The notes: generated by a model from the sequence alone, not told the origin. DNA of 33,267 nt from an uncultured Oscillospiraceae bacterium (GCA_900552945.1 USBI01000015.1:1-33267); one strand, 5' to 3'; shown: positions 25,393-32,257, counted from the stretch's first letter. Numbers and translations: made by a program.

Positions 25393-26283
25393 TTATTCCT
25401 CGCCGTAAAGCATGGGCTGCAGCGCTTTCAGCGCTTCTTCATAGCTGAAATTGGCGCTCATATTGAACAGATCGGAATCCAGGTCGTACACCCGGCCCTC
25501 CTGTACTGCTTTGAAGTGTTGCCAGATGTCATTGGTAGAAAATTCCTCCGCAAACATCTTCCTTGCCTCATCCGGCAGGCCGTGGGCTGCCCGAAGGATC
25601 ACGTCCGGCTCCTTGGTCTTCATATCTTCGGTGTTGGCGAACAGGAATTCCTGCCCGTCCCCGTCGCCGTAGACGTTGGTGCCGCCCGCCAGTTTTACAA
25701 GGCTTCCCACATAGCTGTTGTCAGTCGCTATGATATACGAACCGGGCAGGCCCATGAGCACCAGCACCTTGGGGGATTCCTTACCGGCGTTTTTTTCTGC
25801 AAATTCCGTCATAAAGGAATCGAATTCCTCCAGCATAACGGCCGCTTCTTCCTCCCGGCCGAATTTTTTACCTAAGCCTTCGATGGAGGCGTACATTCCT
25901 TCTACGCTTTTGAGGTTTAAAAACAGGGAACTGACCCCGATGGAAGCGTATTTGGGCTGCAGGTCGTTTTGCAGAGTTGCCGGCGACAGGATGTAGTCCG
26001 GGTCAAGAGATTTAATGATCTCCAGATCCGGGTTCATCGCCATGCCCACGGTGGTAACCCCGTCGTACCGTTCCGGCAGTTCGCTGGTGGACTGGCAGAT
26101 CCCGACCAAATCTAAATCCAGCCGGTTACAGATCTGCACCACTGCCGGAGAGGTCGCCACCAGGCGGACTTCGCCGCTTTCATTTGCGCTGGCTGTTTCC
26201 TCCGGGTGCTGGTTGACGCAGCCGGTGACGGACAGCGCCATCACACCGGCTAAAACAAGGGATAGGATTTTTTTGAGTTTCAT
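25393..26283 (-). CDS. IsdE-like heme-binding lipoprotein
   Basis: This 296-residue ABC substrate-binding lipoprotein has a signal peptide with lipobox LSVTGC, the lipidated Cys being residue 22. The mature part has the periplasmic-binding-protein fold of the FepB/BtuF class. Two heme-ligand positions known from S. aureus IsdE (Met78 and His229) have plausible counterparts here: Met83 in MAMNPDLE and His234 in AAHGLPDEA. This supports heme as ligand. I chose ATG 26283, with GGAAGG 8 nt upstream, over the GTG at 26292. It is 15 bases after the Shp-like gene, giving the expected order cell-wall heme proteins, lipoprotein, permease, ATPase. Confidence 0.92.
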   Translation of the reverse strand: MKLKKILSLVLAGVMALSVTGCVNQHPEETASANESGEVRLVATSPAVVQICNRLDLDLVGICQSTSELPERYDGVTTVGMAMNPDLEIIKSLDPDYILSPATLQNDLQPKYASIGVSSLFLNLKSVEGMYASIEGLGKKFGREEEAAVMLEEFDSFMTEFAEKNAGKESPKVLVLMGLPGSYIIATDNSYVGSLVKLAGGTNVYGDGDGQEFLFANTEDMKTKEPDVILRAAHGLPDEARKMFAEEFSTNDIWQHFKAVQEGRVYDLDSDLFNMSANFSYEEALKALQPMLYGEE

Positions 26284-26298
26284 TGCCCGCACCTTCCC

Positions 26299-27210
26299 TT
26301 ACTTTTTCTGAAAGGGGTTCTTGCCCTTTCTGAAGAAGCAGAAGTACCACACGCAGCCGCCTGCAATAGCTACGACGATAATGCCGCCAATGACCCACCA
26401 GATCACCGGATTGCCGGTGCTGCTGTCCTGCTCCGCTTCGGTGGAAGTATCGCTCACCTTGTTGCCGGAGGCGTCGAACTCTTCCAGGCCAAGGGCTTCG
26501 GAGGAACTGTCTTCGCTGGAAGAATCAGCGGAAGACGTATTGCTGCTGGATGCTTCCGAAGAGGAAGGAGCTGCAGAGCTTGGCGTCTGGCTGGAAGAGG
26601 GCGCCTGCTCCGATGGGGTCTGGCTGGATGGCGTCTGCGTCTGCGGGGTGGTTACCGCAGGCTGCTCCGGTTCCGGTTCAGGCTCCTGCACCGTAATGCT
26701 GGTGATGAAATCACCGGAGCCGGACTGGAGGTTTCCAACCGTTATGTAGAAGATCACGTCCCGTCCCATGGGGATGACGTACATATTGCAGCGGATAATG
26801 GAATTTTCACTGTTTACCCGCATACGGTAATCGGCGGTGTTGTTGGTGTAGTCCTCCTGCATCAGGGTGGCGGAAACAGAGCTGCCGTCCACTTGGAACT
26901 GCGGGGACTGGATATTGTCCATGAGGTTTAAGCGGATCGTCACCCAGGTAGCCCCGCTGGAATCCACCTCGACCAGTGCCGCTTTATTGAGGGCGCTGTC
27001 GGTCATGGACTGGCCGAGCACATACGACCCCTCACCGCCGGAGTCTTCAATCACACCGGTGGTCGGATGGCGATAATGGGAAGTTGCGGTTGCGGTATAG
27101 ATGCCGGGCGATGCTGCAAGTACCTGTACAGAAGTAATGCCCGCCATGAGGGCGAGCATTACCACCATACTGCATATTGCCCTTTTCAGCTTTGATGCAG
27201 TATTTGTCAT
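26299..27210 (-). CDS. Shp-type heme-binding surface protein
   Basis: This protein has 303 residues. A signal peptide (to VLAAS) leads into one heme-binding domain at about 35-175 that resembles streptococcal Shp: GIYTATATSHYRHPTTG, VIEDSGG, GQSMTDSALNK, and TADYRMRVNSE with MYVIPMGRDVIFYI. Shp binds heme between two methionines; Met69 and Met148 (or 143) are the likely equivalents. A long Pro/Gln/Ser/Glu-rich spacer (about 178-265) spans the wall. A C-terminal membrane segment (VIWWVIGGIIVVAIAGG) and a basic tail follow, with no LPxTG motif. It would relay heme from the NEAT protein to the IsdE-like lipoprotein. The start has AAAGGAG 7 nt upstream. Confidence 0.9.
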   Translation of the reverse strand: MTNTASKLKRAICSMVVMLALMAGITSVQVLAASPGIYTATATSHYRHPTTGVIEDSGGEGSYVLGQSMTDSALNKAALVEVDSSGATWVTIRLNLMDNIQSPQFQVDGSSVSATLMQEDYTNNTADYRMRVNSENSIIRCNMYVIPMGRDVIFYITVGNLQSGSGDFITSITVQEPEPEPEQPAVTTPQTQTPSSQTPSEQAPSSSQTPSSAAPSSSEASSSNTSSADSSSEDSSSEALGLEEFDASGNKVSDTSTEAEQDSSTGNPVIWWVIGGIIVVAIAGGCVWYFCFFRKGKNPFQKK

Positions 27211-27226
27211 ATTGTTTCTCCTTTGT

Positions 27227-29842
27227 TTAGGCTTCGTTGGACTTGCGCTTTCTGGTCACCAGAGTAACACCCATCATGCCCGCAGCGGCCAAGGCCAGCA
27301 GAGCAAACACCGCAATATTGGAAGTATCGCCGGTCTGCGGGATGTTGGTATTGCCGTTATTGCCGTTTGCCACATTCTGCGTATTCTGCGCATCCGTGAT
27401 GGTACTGCCTTTTTCCACCAGAGCGTAGGTTCCGGCGGACTTGGCGATAATGGTGTAATAGCCGTCCTCCACAGCGCCTTTTACCAGCACCTTGCCGCCG
27501 TCAGCCAAACGGTAAACCGCCAGATTCGCGGAATCATAGCCTGCCGTAATTGGAAGGCTGATGCTTACCGTACCGTTGGGAGCCACTTCGTTGCCGTCCG
27601 CATCGAGGAATTTCACATCATACAGCTTAAACTTTTTGCCCACATCGCTGAGAGAAGAAACTGCTGCATCATAGTCGGCGCCTTTGATGATTTCAGAAAC
27701 CACGATCTGAACGCCTTCCTCGAATACGCCCTTGTCGGCATTCACCTTCACGCCCGTGGCAGAATCGGTGAAGTCCACTGCCGGGGACTGCTCCACCGGC
27801 TCTTCCGGCTCAAAATTCGGATCGTCTTCCGTTGTTTTCGTCAGCGTGGACCAATCCAGCTTCAGGAGCACATCCTGATCGCCGGTGCCGGCGGAAATGT
27901 CTTCCATGACCGGCACGAATACGTGCAGCGGTACATAGCCGTCTTTATCTGCCAGGGCGTCCGCTACCAGCGGGAACTTGATCTGATCGGGATACAACTT
28001 GCCTTCATAGGAGCCGCCCGCCTGGTTGAACTCATCGTATACATCGCTGCCGTCGGCGTTCTTCTGGGTAGAAAGGACAGTGGCGGGAACCGGGGTGCCA
28101 TCAACAGTGCCGTACTGGCCGTAGGTGTAGCCGTCGTCATAATAGGAGAGCTCGGCCAGATAGCCGAATTTGTTCAAGTAGGCCAGGCCGTGGAAATCCA
28201 TTGTCAGATAATATTTACCGTCTTCTACTGTCAGTTTAATGGTATGGTTGATGGCATCGTTGCTCATGGACTTTTCCTGACGGTTAGTCTTGATCATCTC
28301 ACCGTAAACCGAATACACGCCGTCTTCCAGCGTATAACGGTCGAGCTCCGGTTCTTCGCTGTCGGTGGTAAGAGAATCCAAGGCTGTCTGAAGCTGTTGT
28401 TTGCATACAGCCAGCGTTTCACTCGAAACATCCGCGTCGGCAATAGCTTCTTTTGCTGCTGTGATCGCCTGCTGCAGCGCTTGGAAGGAGGCTTCGGTAT
28501 AGTCCCCCTTTTCTATCTGCTCTGCCTGCTGTACAAGAGCGGCGAGCTCGGATGTATCTGCGCGCAGGACAAGTGCTTCCATGGCGTTAGCAAGCGCTTC
28601 AGCCGCGGAATTGACCGCGTTCTGCCCCGCATCTTCATCACTCTGTACAGCTTTGGCGTCTTGCAGAACCGCGGCAAAAGCCGACCAGCTGGAAGGCGTA
28701 TAGGCAGTTTCCTTTTTCGCTTCAGCCTCAGCAATCAGCGCATTGAGATTGGTTTTATCGCCGATAAGCTCCAGCTTGCTTTGCGCTTCGTCAATTCTTT
28801 TCACGAACGCGGCGCGCTCTTCGGCATTCCATTCTTTCTGTGTCAGCTTCGGCTGGCCGTTTGTGCCCATTTCCAGGTCGGTAGACGGCCAGATGTTGTT
28901 AAGTTCCGAGGTGACCGCTTCCATGTCTTTTTGGAACGCCTGATAGGATTCGGGCGTGTAGGCCGTCTGTTCGATTTGGGACGCGGTGTACAGACGGTAT
29001 TCCAAATTCTGTTCGGGCTGTTCAATTTTATCTAAACTCGTCCAATCCACATGCAGCCGAGCATATTGGTCACCGGAAGTCGGCATGATGGAAAACATAA
29101 CGGGGACAAATACATGTACATAAGCCGCATTGTTTCGATTGTATTCCGCTGCGGAGGTCGGAGCCTGCGTATTTTCAAATTTAACCCAGACAGGCGTGGC
29201 GTCAACCGCTATCAAATGCGGATACGGTACGTTTTCAATGTCGACCGGCCGCTCGTTTTCGTGTCCATACCCTGCGGGACGCGTTACATTCCCATTATAG
29301 ACAAATTCGGATTCAGGGTCATTGAACATATCATAAACCGTTTCGCCCTTTTGGGTCATGTGATATGTCAATGCTTGGGTCGTGGTGAAAGAGGCGGCAC
29401 CGTCCTGACCATATGTGTCAAAAACAGCACCGAACTGCGTCAAATACTTGGCGTCCACGCTTTCCAATTCCATCATGAACCCTTGCATACCTCCGAATCC
29501 GAGCGGCATGAACTCTAAAATGGCCGTGGCGGTATTATCCTTCACTACCACAATTGCCCTGTAATCCGTATCTTCGGGATGGTTGGTTTCAAAGCTGCTA
29601 CTGCCACGCAGCGCAGCATTTCCCATGGACACTTGTTGGATATTGGCGGCTTGTATCAGGTCAATATCTGCATAATATACGCCATCCTCTACCGGCACGT
29701 CAATTTTCTCGATAGGCGTAGTGGGTTCCAGCGTGGTAGCAAAGGCATCTGTAGCACCAACGGTGAATAGGCTGCACAGAAGAGCCAAACTCAACATCAG
29801 AGAAAGCCCCCGGCTGCGCCACGAGCGTTTTGTCGTTGTCAT
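27227..29842 (-). CDS. Sortase-anchored protein with two NEAT-like heme domains
   Basis: This protein has 871 residues. Parts in order (approximate): signal peptide ending at DAFA (about 35); NEAT-like domain 1 (45-285, long, with DGVYYADIDLI and VHVFVPVMF); helical FIVAR-like repeats (305-495, with YTPESYQAFQ, YTPSSWSAFA and YTEASFQALQ); NEAT-like domain 2 (500-675, DGVYSVYGEMI, KSMSNDA, HVFVPVMED); an Ig-like domain (690-815); an Asn/Gly-rich stretch; sorting signal IPQTGD, hydrophobic segment and RKRKSNEA tail. It should capture heme at the cell surface. The start at 29842 follows ATGGAGG by 8 nt; an ATG at 29857 overlaps that site. No sortase gene is in the window. It is the first gene of the heme operon. 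Confidence 0.9.
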   Translation of the reverse strand: MTTTKRSWRSRGLSLMLSLALLCSLFTVGATDAFATTLEPTTPIEKIDVPVEDGVYYADIDLIQAANIQQVSMGNAALRGSSSFETNHPEDTDYRAIVVVKDNTATAILEFMPLGFGGMQGFMMELESVDAKYLTQFGAVFDTYGQDGAASFTTTQALTYHMTQKGETVYDMFNDPESEFVYNGNVTRPAGYGHENERPVDIENVPYPHLIAVDATPVWVKFENTQAPTSAAEYNRNNAAYVHVFVPVMFSIMPTSGDQYARLHVDWTSLDKIEQPEQNLEYRLYTASQIEQTAYTPESYQAFQKDMEAVTSELNNIWPSTDLEMGTNGQPKLTQKEWNAEERAAFVKRIDEAQSKLELIGDKTNLNALIAEAEAKKETAYTPSSWSAFAAVLQDAKAVQSDEDAGQNAVNSAAEALANAMEALVLRADTSELAALVQQAEQIEKGDYTEASFQALQQAITAAKEAIADADVSSETLAVCKQQLQTALDSLTTDSEEPELDRYTLEDGVYSVYGEMIKTNRQEKSMSNDAINHTIKLTVEDGKYYLTMDFHGLAYLNKFGYLAELSYYDDGYTYGQYGTVDGTPVPATVLSTQKNADGSDVYDEFNQAGGSYEGKLYPDQIKFPLVADALADKDGYVPLHVFVPVMEDISAGTGDQDVLLKLDWSTLTKTTEDDPNFEPEEPVEQSPAVDFTDSATGVKVNADKGVFEEGVQIVVSEIIKGADYDAAVSSLSDVGKKFKLYDVKFLDADGNEVAPNGTVSISLPITAGYDSANLAVYRLADGGKVLVKGAVEDGYYTIIAKSAGTYALVEKGSTITDAQNTQNVANGNNGNTNIPQTGDTSNIAVFALLALAAAGMMGVTLVTRKRKSNEA

Positions 29843-29892
29843 TGTATATACCTCCATTTCATGTTCTCCCTCAAGGGGAAAGTAAATATTTC

Positions 29893-29910
29893 GGTTAGTG
29901 TTTTCTAACC
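29893..29910. promoter_or_regulatory. Operator copy 1, GGTTAG-N6-CTAACC
   Basis: A perfect 6+6 palindrome (GGTTAG TGTTTT CTAACC) lies 51 bases upstream of the NEAT start. It is one of four sites with the same GTTAG-N6-CTAAC layout in this part of the window. The half-site resembles the GTTAG/CTAAC arms of DtxR/IdeR boxes, though those have a much shorter centre. Confidence 0.7.
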
Positions 29911-29928
29911 ATCTTTCAAAAAATTTTT

Positions 29929-29942
29929 GCCGTTTCTACGGC
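29929..29942 (-). terminator. Leader hairpin followed by A5T6
   Basis: On the minus strand GCCGT-AGAA-ACGGC is followed by AAAAATTTTTT. It overlaps the stop of the 8-codon ORF (29962-29936) and precedes operator copy 1. It may act as an attenuator or as an RNA stability element. The A5 before the T-run makes it a poor classical terminator. Confidence 0.4.
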
Positions 29943-29962
29943 GAATCCTTGATACGGCTCAT
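29936..29962 (-). CDS. Possible 8-residue leader peptide
   Basis: The ORF reads MSRIKDSP and stop, preceded by GAAGGAGG at a 5-nt spacing, a better ribosome binding site than many real genes have here. Its stop lies in the stem of the hairpin at 29929-29942. The codons show no obvious run of a regulatory amino acid. It could be a leader peptide that couples translation to the hairpin, or chance. Confidence 0.35.
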   Translation of the reverse strand: MSRIKDSP

Positions 29963-30055
29963 GGGCTCCTCCTTCTATTGTTTCTGGTCAGGAGGCCGAG
30001 CCGTGAACTCGCCCTCCCGGTATATTCCTTTTGTGCAGGAGGCCGCCTACCCAAA

Positions 30056-30071
30056 GTTAGCGATAGCTAAC
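30056..30071. promoter_or_regulatory. Operator copy 2, GTTAG-N6-CTAAC
   Basis: The palindrome GTTAGC-GATA-GCTAAC has perfect 6-base arms. It is about 160 bases further upstream in the heme-operon leader than copy 1 and directly follows (minus strand) the terminator hairpin at 30090-30109. Confidence 0.7.
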
Positions 30072-30089
30072 CAAACCCCTGAAAAAAAT

Positions 30090-30109
30090 ACTCCTCCCGG
30101 AGTTTTTTT
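30090..30109. terminator. Terminator-like hairpin in the heme-operon leader
   Basis: The stem ACTCC / GGAGT with a 4-nt loop is flanked by T7 on both strands (GGAGTTTTTTT on plus, GGAGTATTTTTTT on minus). On the minus strand it lies about 200 bases after the promoter at 30304-30332 and before operator copy 2. It could attenuate transcription into the NEAT operon. Confidence 0.6.
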
Positions 30110-30303
30110 GAGGCAGCCTGCTTCACCTGTTCTTTTTTCGGCTTTGCCTATGGAGATGCCCCATATCTCAAAAGCCTTTCTTTGTCCCGAAGGGAGCTGT
30201 TGTTTCCAGCTTTCTCCCTCGGCGCATAAATAGTTGTATTTTTTTGCTTCACAAACTGTTTTTTCTTTTCCAATTTATTCCGCAGTTTCCCTAAAGCAGT
30301 TTC

Positions 30304-30332
30304 AGTATAATCAGTTGACTTTTCCTTGTCAA
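30304..30332 (-). promoter_or_regulatory. Sigma-A promoter, TTGACA-17-TATACT
   Basis: On the minus strand a perfect -35 TTGACA (30332-30327) and a -10 TATACT (30309-30304) are separated by exactly 17 bases. It reads towards the heme operon, with about 455 bases of leader before the NEAT start. A 20-base repeat lies 9 bases upstream of the -35. Confidence 0.8.
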
Positions 30333-30341
30333 TCGAATTTC

Positions 30342-30440
30342 TGTACCAAACCCGGTTCAAACGGCCCTTTTTCGGCCTGAAAAAGCCCCGGAGCCCGCAT
30401 GGCAAGGGAAAAACTGCACTTGTACCAAACACGGTTCAAA
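30342..30440. repeat. Two direct repeats upstream of the heme-operon promoter
   Basis: The units at 30342-30361 and 30421-30440 (the first reads TGTACCAAACCCGGTTCAAA) are identical at 19 of 20 positions and are spaced 79 bases apart. The nearer one sits directly upstream of the -35 box, where activators bind. A hairpin (CTTTTTC/GAAAAAG) lies between them. The binding factor is unknown. Confidence 0.7.
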
Positions 30441-30471
30441 AAATTTTTATTTTGCCCTTGACAGCCCTGTT

Positions 30472-31311
30472 TCAGTGGATGAACATGGTGAAAATCGCCG
30501 TGCTTTCCGGCATGTGCATATCTCCCACGCTGCACTGCATTTTCAGGCATACGCTGCCGTGGAGCAGGGTGTCCCGGCCTTTCCCCATGGCGATGAAGTT
30601 CAGCGCCGTCACCGGAAAATATACATACCGCCCGTCGATCCCGCCGTCCCGGAACTCGCCGTCGTACAGGTACTGCATCTTGTTGACCCGGCCCTCCATC
30701 TTTTTGCCGCTGGACATGGACTCGGCTGACACTGTTTTCACCGCCAGATACACCAGCCCCTCGTGGTCCTTCACGATCAGCTCACAGGGGTTTTCAAACC
30801 CTTTGTTTGCCATGGAAAGGTTGTTGTGGTTCTTGATCTGCTCCCGGTAGATGATGAACGGGAAGTAATAGCTGCCGTCCTTGAGATAATTGCAGATATC
30901 CCCGCCGTGGAAGTCACGGTGCCCGGCAAAAATCTCCTTGAGGCGCATTCGACCCTCCTGTTCGGCAAGGCGTTCCATAAACTCGTCGGAAAAGCCCGCC
31001 GACAGTGCCCGCAGGGCGTTCTCTTTGATCTGCGCAGGCGGGATGTCCTGATACTGCATATACTGCTCCAGGATTTTCCGCTGGTGCAGCAGCTGCTGCG
31101 CCGTTCTTTCCCCAGCGGCGGTCAACACCGATTTTCTGCCCTCCACACGCTCCATCAGCGCCAGCTCGTCCAGGCTGTCCAGAATATGCGTCAGGGTGGA
31201 TTTCGGCTTATTCAAATATCGGGCGGCATCGGTCACTGTCCGCTTTTTCGGCTCCGCCTCCAGAAAATACAAGAGCAGCTGGATCTGGATGCCGTTCAGA
31301 TTTTCAGACAT
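30472..31311 (-). CDS. Winged-helix regulator with an uncharacterised C-terminal domain
   Basis: This 279-residue protein has at residues ~1-65 a winged helix-turn-helix of the DtxR/MarR kind (TVTDAARYLNKPKSTLTHIL, LDELALMERVEGRKSVLT). Residues 66-115 look like a DtxR-type dimerisation segment (LEQYMQYQDIPPAQIKENAL, SAGFSDEFMERL). I see no clear metal-ligand set of Cys/Glu/His in it. Residues 120-279 form a domain I do not recognise; it contains several Cys, His and Met, ending CLKMQCSVGDMHMP. It is divergent from the metal-handling genes and has its own promoter and operator. It probably senses a metal, or a ligand such as heme, and controls this locus. The start at 31311 has GAGGGG upstream; an ATG at 31335 is also in frame. 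Confidence 0.75.
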   Translation of the reverse strand: MSENLNGIQIQLLLYFLEAEPKKRTVTDAARYLNKPKSTLTHILDSLDELALMERVEGRKSVLTAAGERTAQQLLHQRKILEQYMQYQDIPPAQIKENALRALSAGFSDEFMERLAEQEGRMRLKEIFAGHRDFHGGDICNYLKDGSYYFPFIIYREQIKNHNNLSMANKGFENPCELIVKDHEGLVYLAVKTVSAESMSSGKKMEGRVNKMQYLYDGEFRDGGIDGRYVYFPVTALNFIAMGKGRDTLLHGSVCLKMQCSVGDMHMPESTAIFTMFIH

Positions 31312-31425
31312 AAAAAAATCCCCTCTTCCTGTCATTCGATGTATACGAAAACAAGCCTGCGCGCTTTAAAGCAGCGAACCGGCGTCTGTCTTGCATATAC
31401 AATTCAGGCTTTAGGGAATTTTTGA

Positions 31426-31441
31426 GTTAGCTTTCGCTAAC
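31426..31441. promoter_or_regulatory. Operator copy 3, GTTAG-N6-CTAAC
   Basis: The palindrome GTTAGC-TTTC-GCTAAC lies 7 bases downstream of the -10 box of the winged-helix gene's promoter, over the expected transcription start. A bound repressor would block that promoter. Confidence 0.75.
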
Positions 31442-31448
31442 TGTTAAC

Positions 31449-31477
31449 AATATATCATGCCCCTGCCGGTTTGTCAA
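31449..31477 (-). promoter_or_regulatory. Promoter of the winged-helix gene, TTGACA-17-TATATT
   Basis: On the minus strand a perfect -35 TTGACA (31477-31472) and a -10 TATATT (31454-31449) are 17 bases apart. The next gene on this strand is the winged-helix regulator, about 140 bases downstream. Confidence 0.85.
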
Positions 31478-31495
31478 GTGAAATATTTTTCGTGA

Positions 31496-31524
31496 TTGAC
31501 AAATGGGGAAATATGGAGTATACT
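31496..31524 (+). promoter_or_regulatory. Promoter of the metal-handling genes, TTGACA-17-TATACT
   Basis: A perfect -35 TTGACA (31496-31501) and a -10 TATACT (31519-31524) are 17 bases apart on the plus strand. The two divergent -35 boxes are only 18 bases apart. The first gene downstream is the Cys/His-rich protein at 31572. Confidence 0.88.
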
Positions 31525-31527
31525 TTG

Positions 31528-31543
31528 GTTAGTCAATGCTAAC
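31528..31543. promoter_or_regulatory. Operator copy 4, GTTAG-N6-CTAAC
   Basis: GTTAG-TCAATG-CTAAC begins 3 bases after the -10 box of the plus-strand promoter and covers the start point. This mirrors copy 3 on the other side of the divergent promoters. Confidence 0.75.
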
Positions 31544-31571
31544 TGCTATCATTTGAAAGGGAGCGCTTTGT

Positions 31572-31760
31572 ATGGCAGAGAAAATACCGGAACACCGGCC
31601 GGAAGCGGCGGAAAAAGCCGATTTGAAGCATATCGAACAGATGGCGGCTGACCTGGGGCTTGGCTGCTGCGGGAAGCACGCCGGGCATTCATGCTGCGGC
31701 AGGCATCACCACCATACGCCCCATCAGGCGTCTGCTGAAGAAACCGCAGCGGAAGATTGA
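31572..31760 (+). CDS. Small Cys/His-rich protein, probable metal binder
   Basis: This 62-residue cytosolic protein has no recognised family. Its middle holds GCCGKHAGHSCCGRHHHHTPH, with four Cys in two CC pairs and seven His within about 21 residues (these are residues ~31-52). A helical acidic N-terminus and an Ala/Glu tail flank it. Such density of thiol and imidazole groups suggests binding of a soft or borderline metal such as Zn, Cu, Ni, Co or Fe, or heme. AAAGGGAG lies 8 nt before the ATG. It is the first gene after the operator-controlled promoter and lies upstream of the P-type ATPase, so a metallochaperone or buffer role is likely but inferred. Confidence 0.8.
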   Translation: MAEKIPEHRPEAAEKADLKHIEQMAADLGLGCCGKHAGHSCCGRHHHHTPHQASAEETAAED

Positions 31761-31814
31761 GAAAACAGCCTGCGGGCTATGTAAAACAGAAGGATATTGC
31801 AAGGAGGCTTTACT

Positions 31815-31895
31815 GTGAAACAACATCGGTTTTGGGCATGGGGCGCTGTGATCTGCATGGTCATGGTACTCATTACAGGCTACAGGCACAAGTAA
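31815..31895 (+). CDS. 26-residue membrane peptide
   Basis: This 26-codon GTG-started ORF follows a perfect AAGGAGG at 7 nt. The product has a short basic start, one hydrophobic helix (FWAWGAVICMVMVLITGY) and a basic end (RHK). It is in line with the flanking genes, with 54 bases to the upstream gene and 23 to the next. The strong ribosome binding site and membrane-helix composition support expression. It may be a small subunit or regulator of the neighbouring ATPase, as known for other tiny membrane proteins; that role is inferred. Confidence 0.7.
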   Translation: MKQHRFWAWGAVICMVMVLITGYRHK

Positions 31896-31918
31896 AGAAA
31901 AGAAGGGATGGATTTGTG

Positions 31919-32215
31919 ATGCGTATTTATTCAAAACTGGCCTGCTTTATCGGCGGCGTATTGTTCGGTTCCGTGGGGATCAAGCTGCTTTCGAGCAAGG
32001 ACGCCAAAAAGGCGTATACCCATATTACCGCCGCAGGACTGCGCATGAAGGATTCGGCGATGAAAACTGTCGCCACGGTGCAGGAAAACGCCGGGGATAT
32101 CCTGGCCTCCGCCAGGGATATCAACGAAAAGCGGGCCGCGAAAGAAGCGGAGGAAAAAGCCTCGGCTGAAATCGCTGACGAAAACGATGAGGAAAACAAA
32201 GAGCCGGAAGAATGA
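31919..32215 (+). CDS. DUF6110-like membrane-anchored small protein
   Basis: This 98-residue protein has an N-terminal hydrophobic helix (LACFIGGVLFGSVGIKLLSS), a segment DAKKAYTHITAAGLRMKDSA, then a charged Glu/Lys/Ala helix and an acidic end. It matches the pattern of DUF6110 proteins that accompany P1B-type ATPases in Clostridia; their function is unknown. The ATG at 31919 is preferred (AAGGGATGG upstream); the open frame continues back to 31757 through the 26-residue peptide in another frame. A terminator follows directly. Confidence 0.75.
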   Translation: MRIYSKLACFIGGVLFGSVGIKLLSSKDAKKAYTHITAAGLRMKDSAMKTVATVQENAGDILASARDINEKRAAKEAEEKASAEIADENDEENKEPEE

Positions 32216-32227
32216 ATCATCCGCAGC

Positions 32228-32257
32228 AAAGGGAGCCGTGACTGCGGCTCCCTTTTT
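32228..32257. terminator. Intrinsic terminator inside the metal-handling cluster
   Basis: A perfect 11-bp stem (AAAGGGAGCCG / CGGCTCCCTTT) with a 6-nt loop ends in TTTTT. It lies between the DUF6110-like gene and the P-type ATPase, and only 15 bases separate its end from the ATPase start codon. It probably lowers ATPase expression relative to the small genes. Confidence 0.88.

Larger units (their letters stand above)
29843..30471. other. Long leader region of the heme operon
   Basis: The 629 bases between the NEAT gene and the winged-helix gene hold no convincing gene. From the promoter towards the NEAT gene (minus strand) they carry twin repeats, a TTGACA-17-TATACT promoter and a structured stretch at 30130-30300 with small hairpins (CCCTTCGGG, GAGAT/ATCTC). 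They also carry a terminator-like hairpin at 30090-30109, operator copy 2, a short ORF with a strong ribosome binding site, a hairpin at 29929-29942 and operator copy 1. A 41-codon TTG-started ORF (about 30273-30148) is open but has no convincing start site. Confidence 0.6.

Noticed and set aside
27101..29035. A 644-codon open frame on the plus strand
   Set aside because: It runs antisense to the NEAT gene, whose domains, signal peptide and sorting signal are clear. The antisense product has no recognisable family and no ribosome binding site.
30148..30273. A 41-codon TTG-started ORF in the heme-operon leader
   Set aside because: Open frame after a good promoter, but the start lacks a clear ribosome binding site and the stretch folds into small hairpins, so leader RNA is at least as likely.
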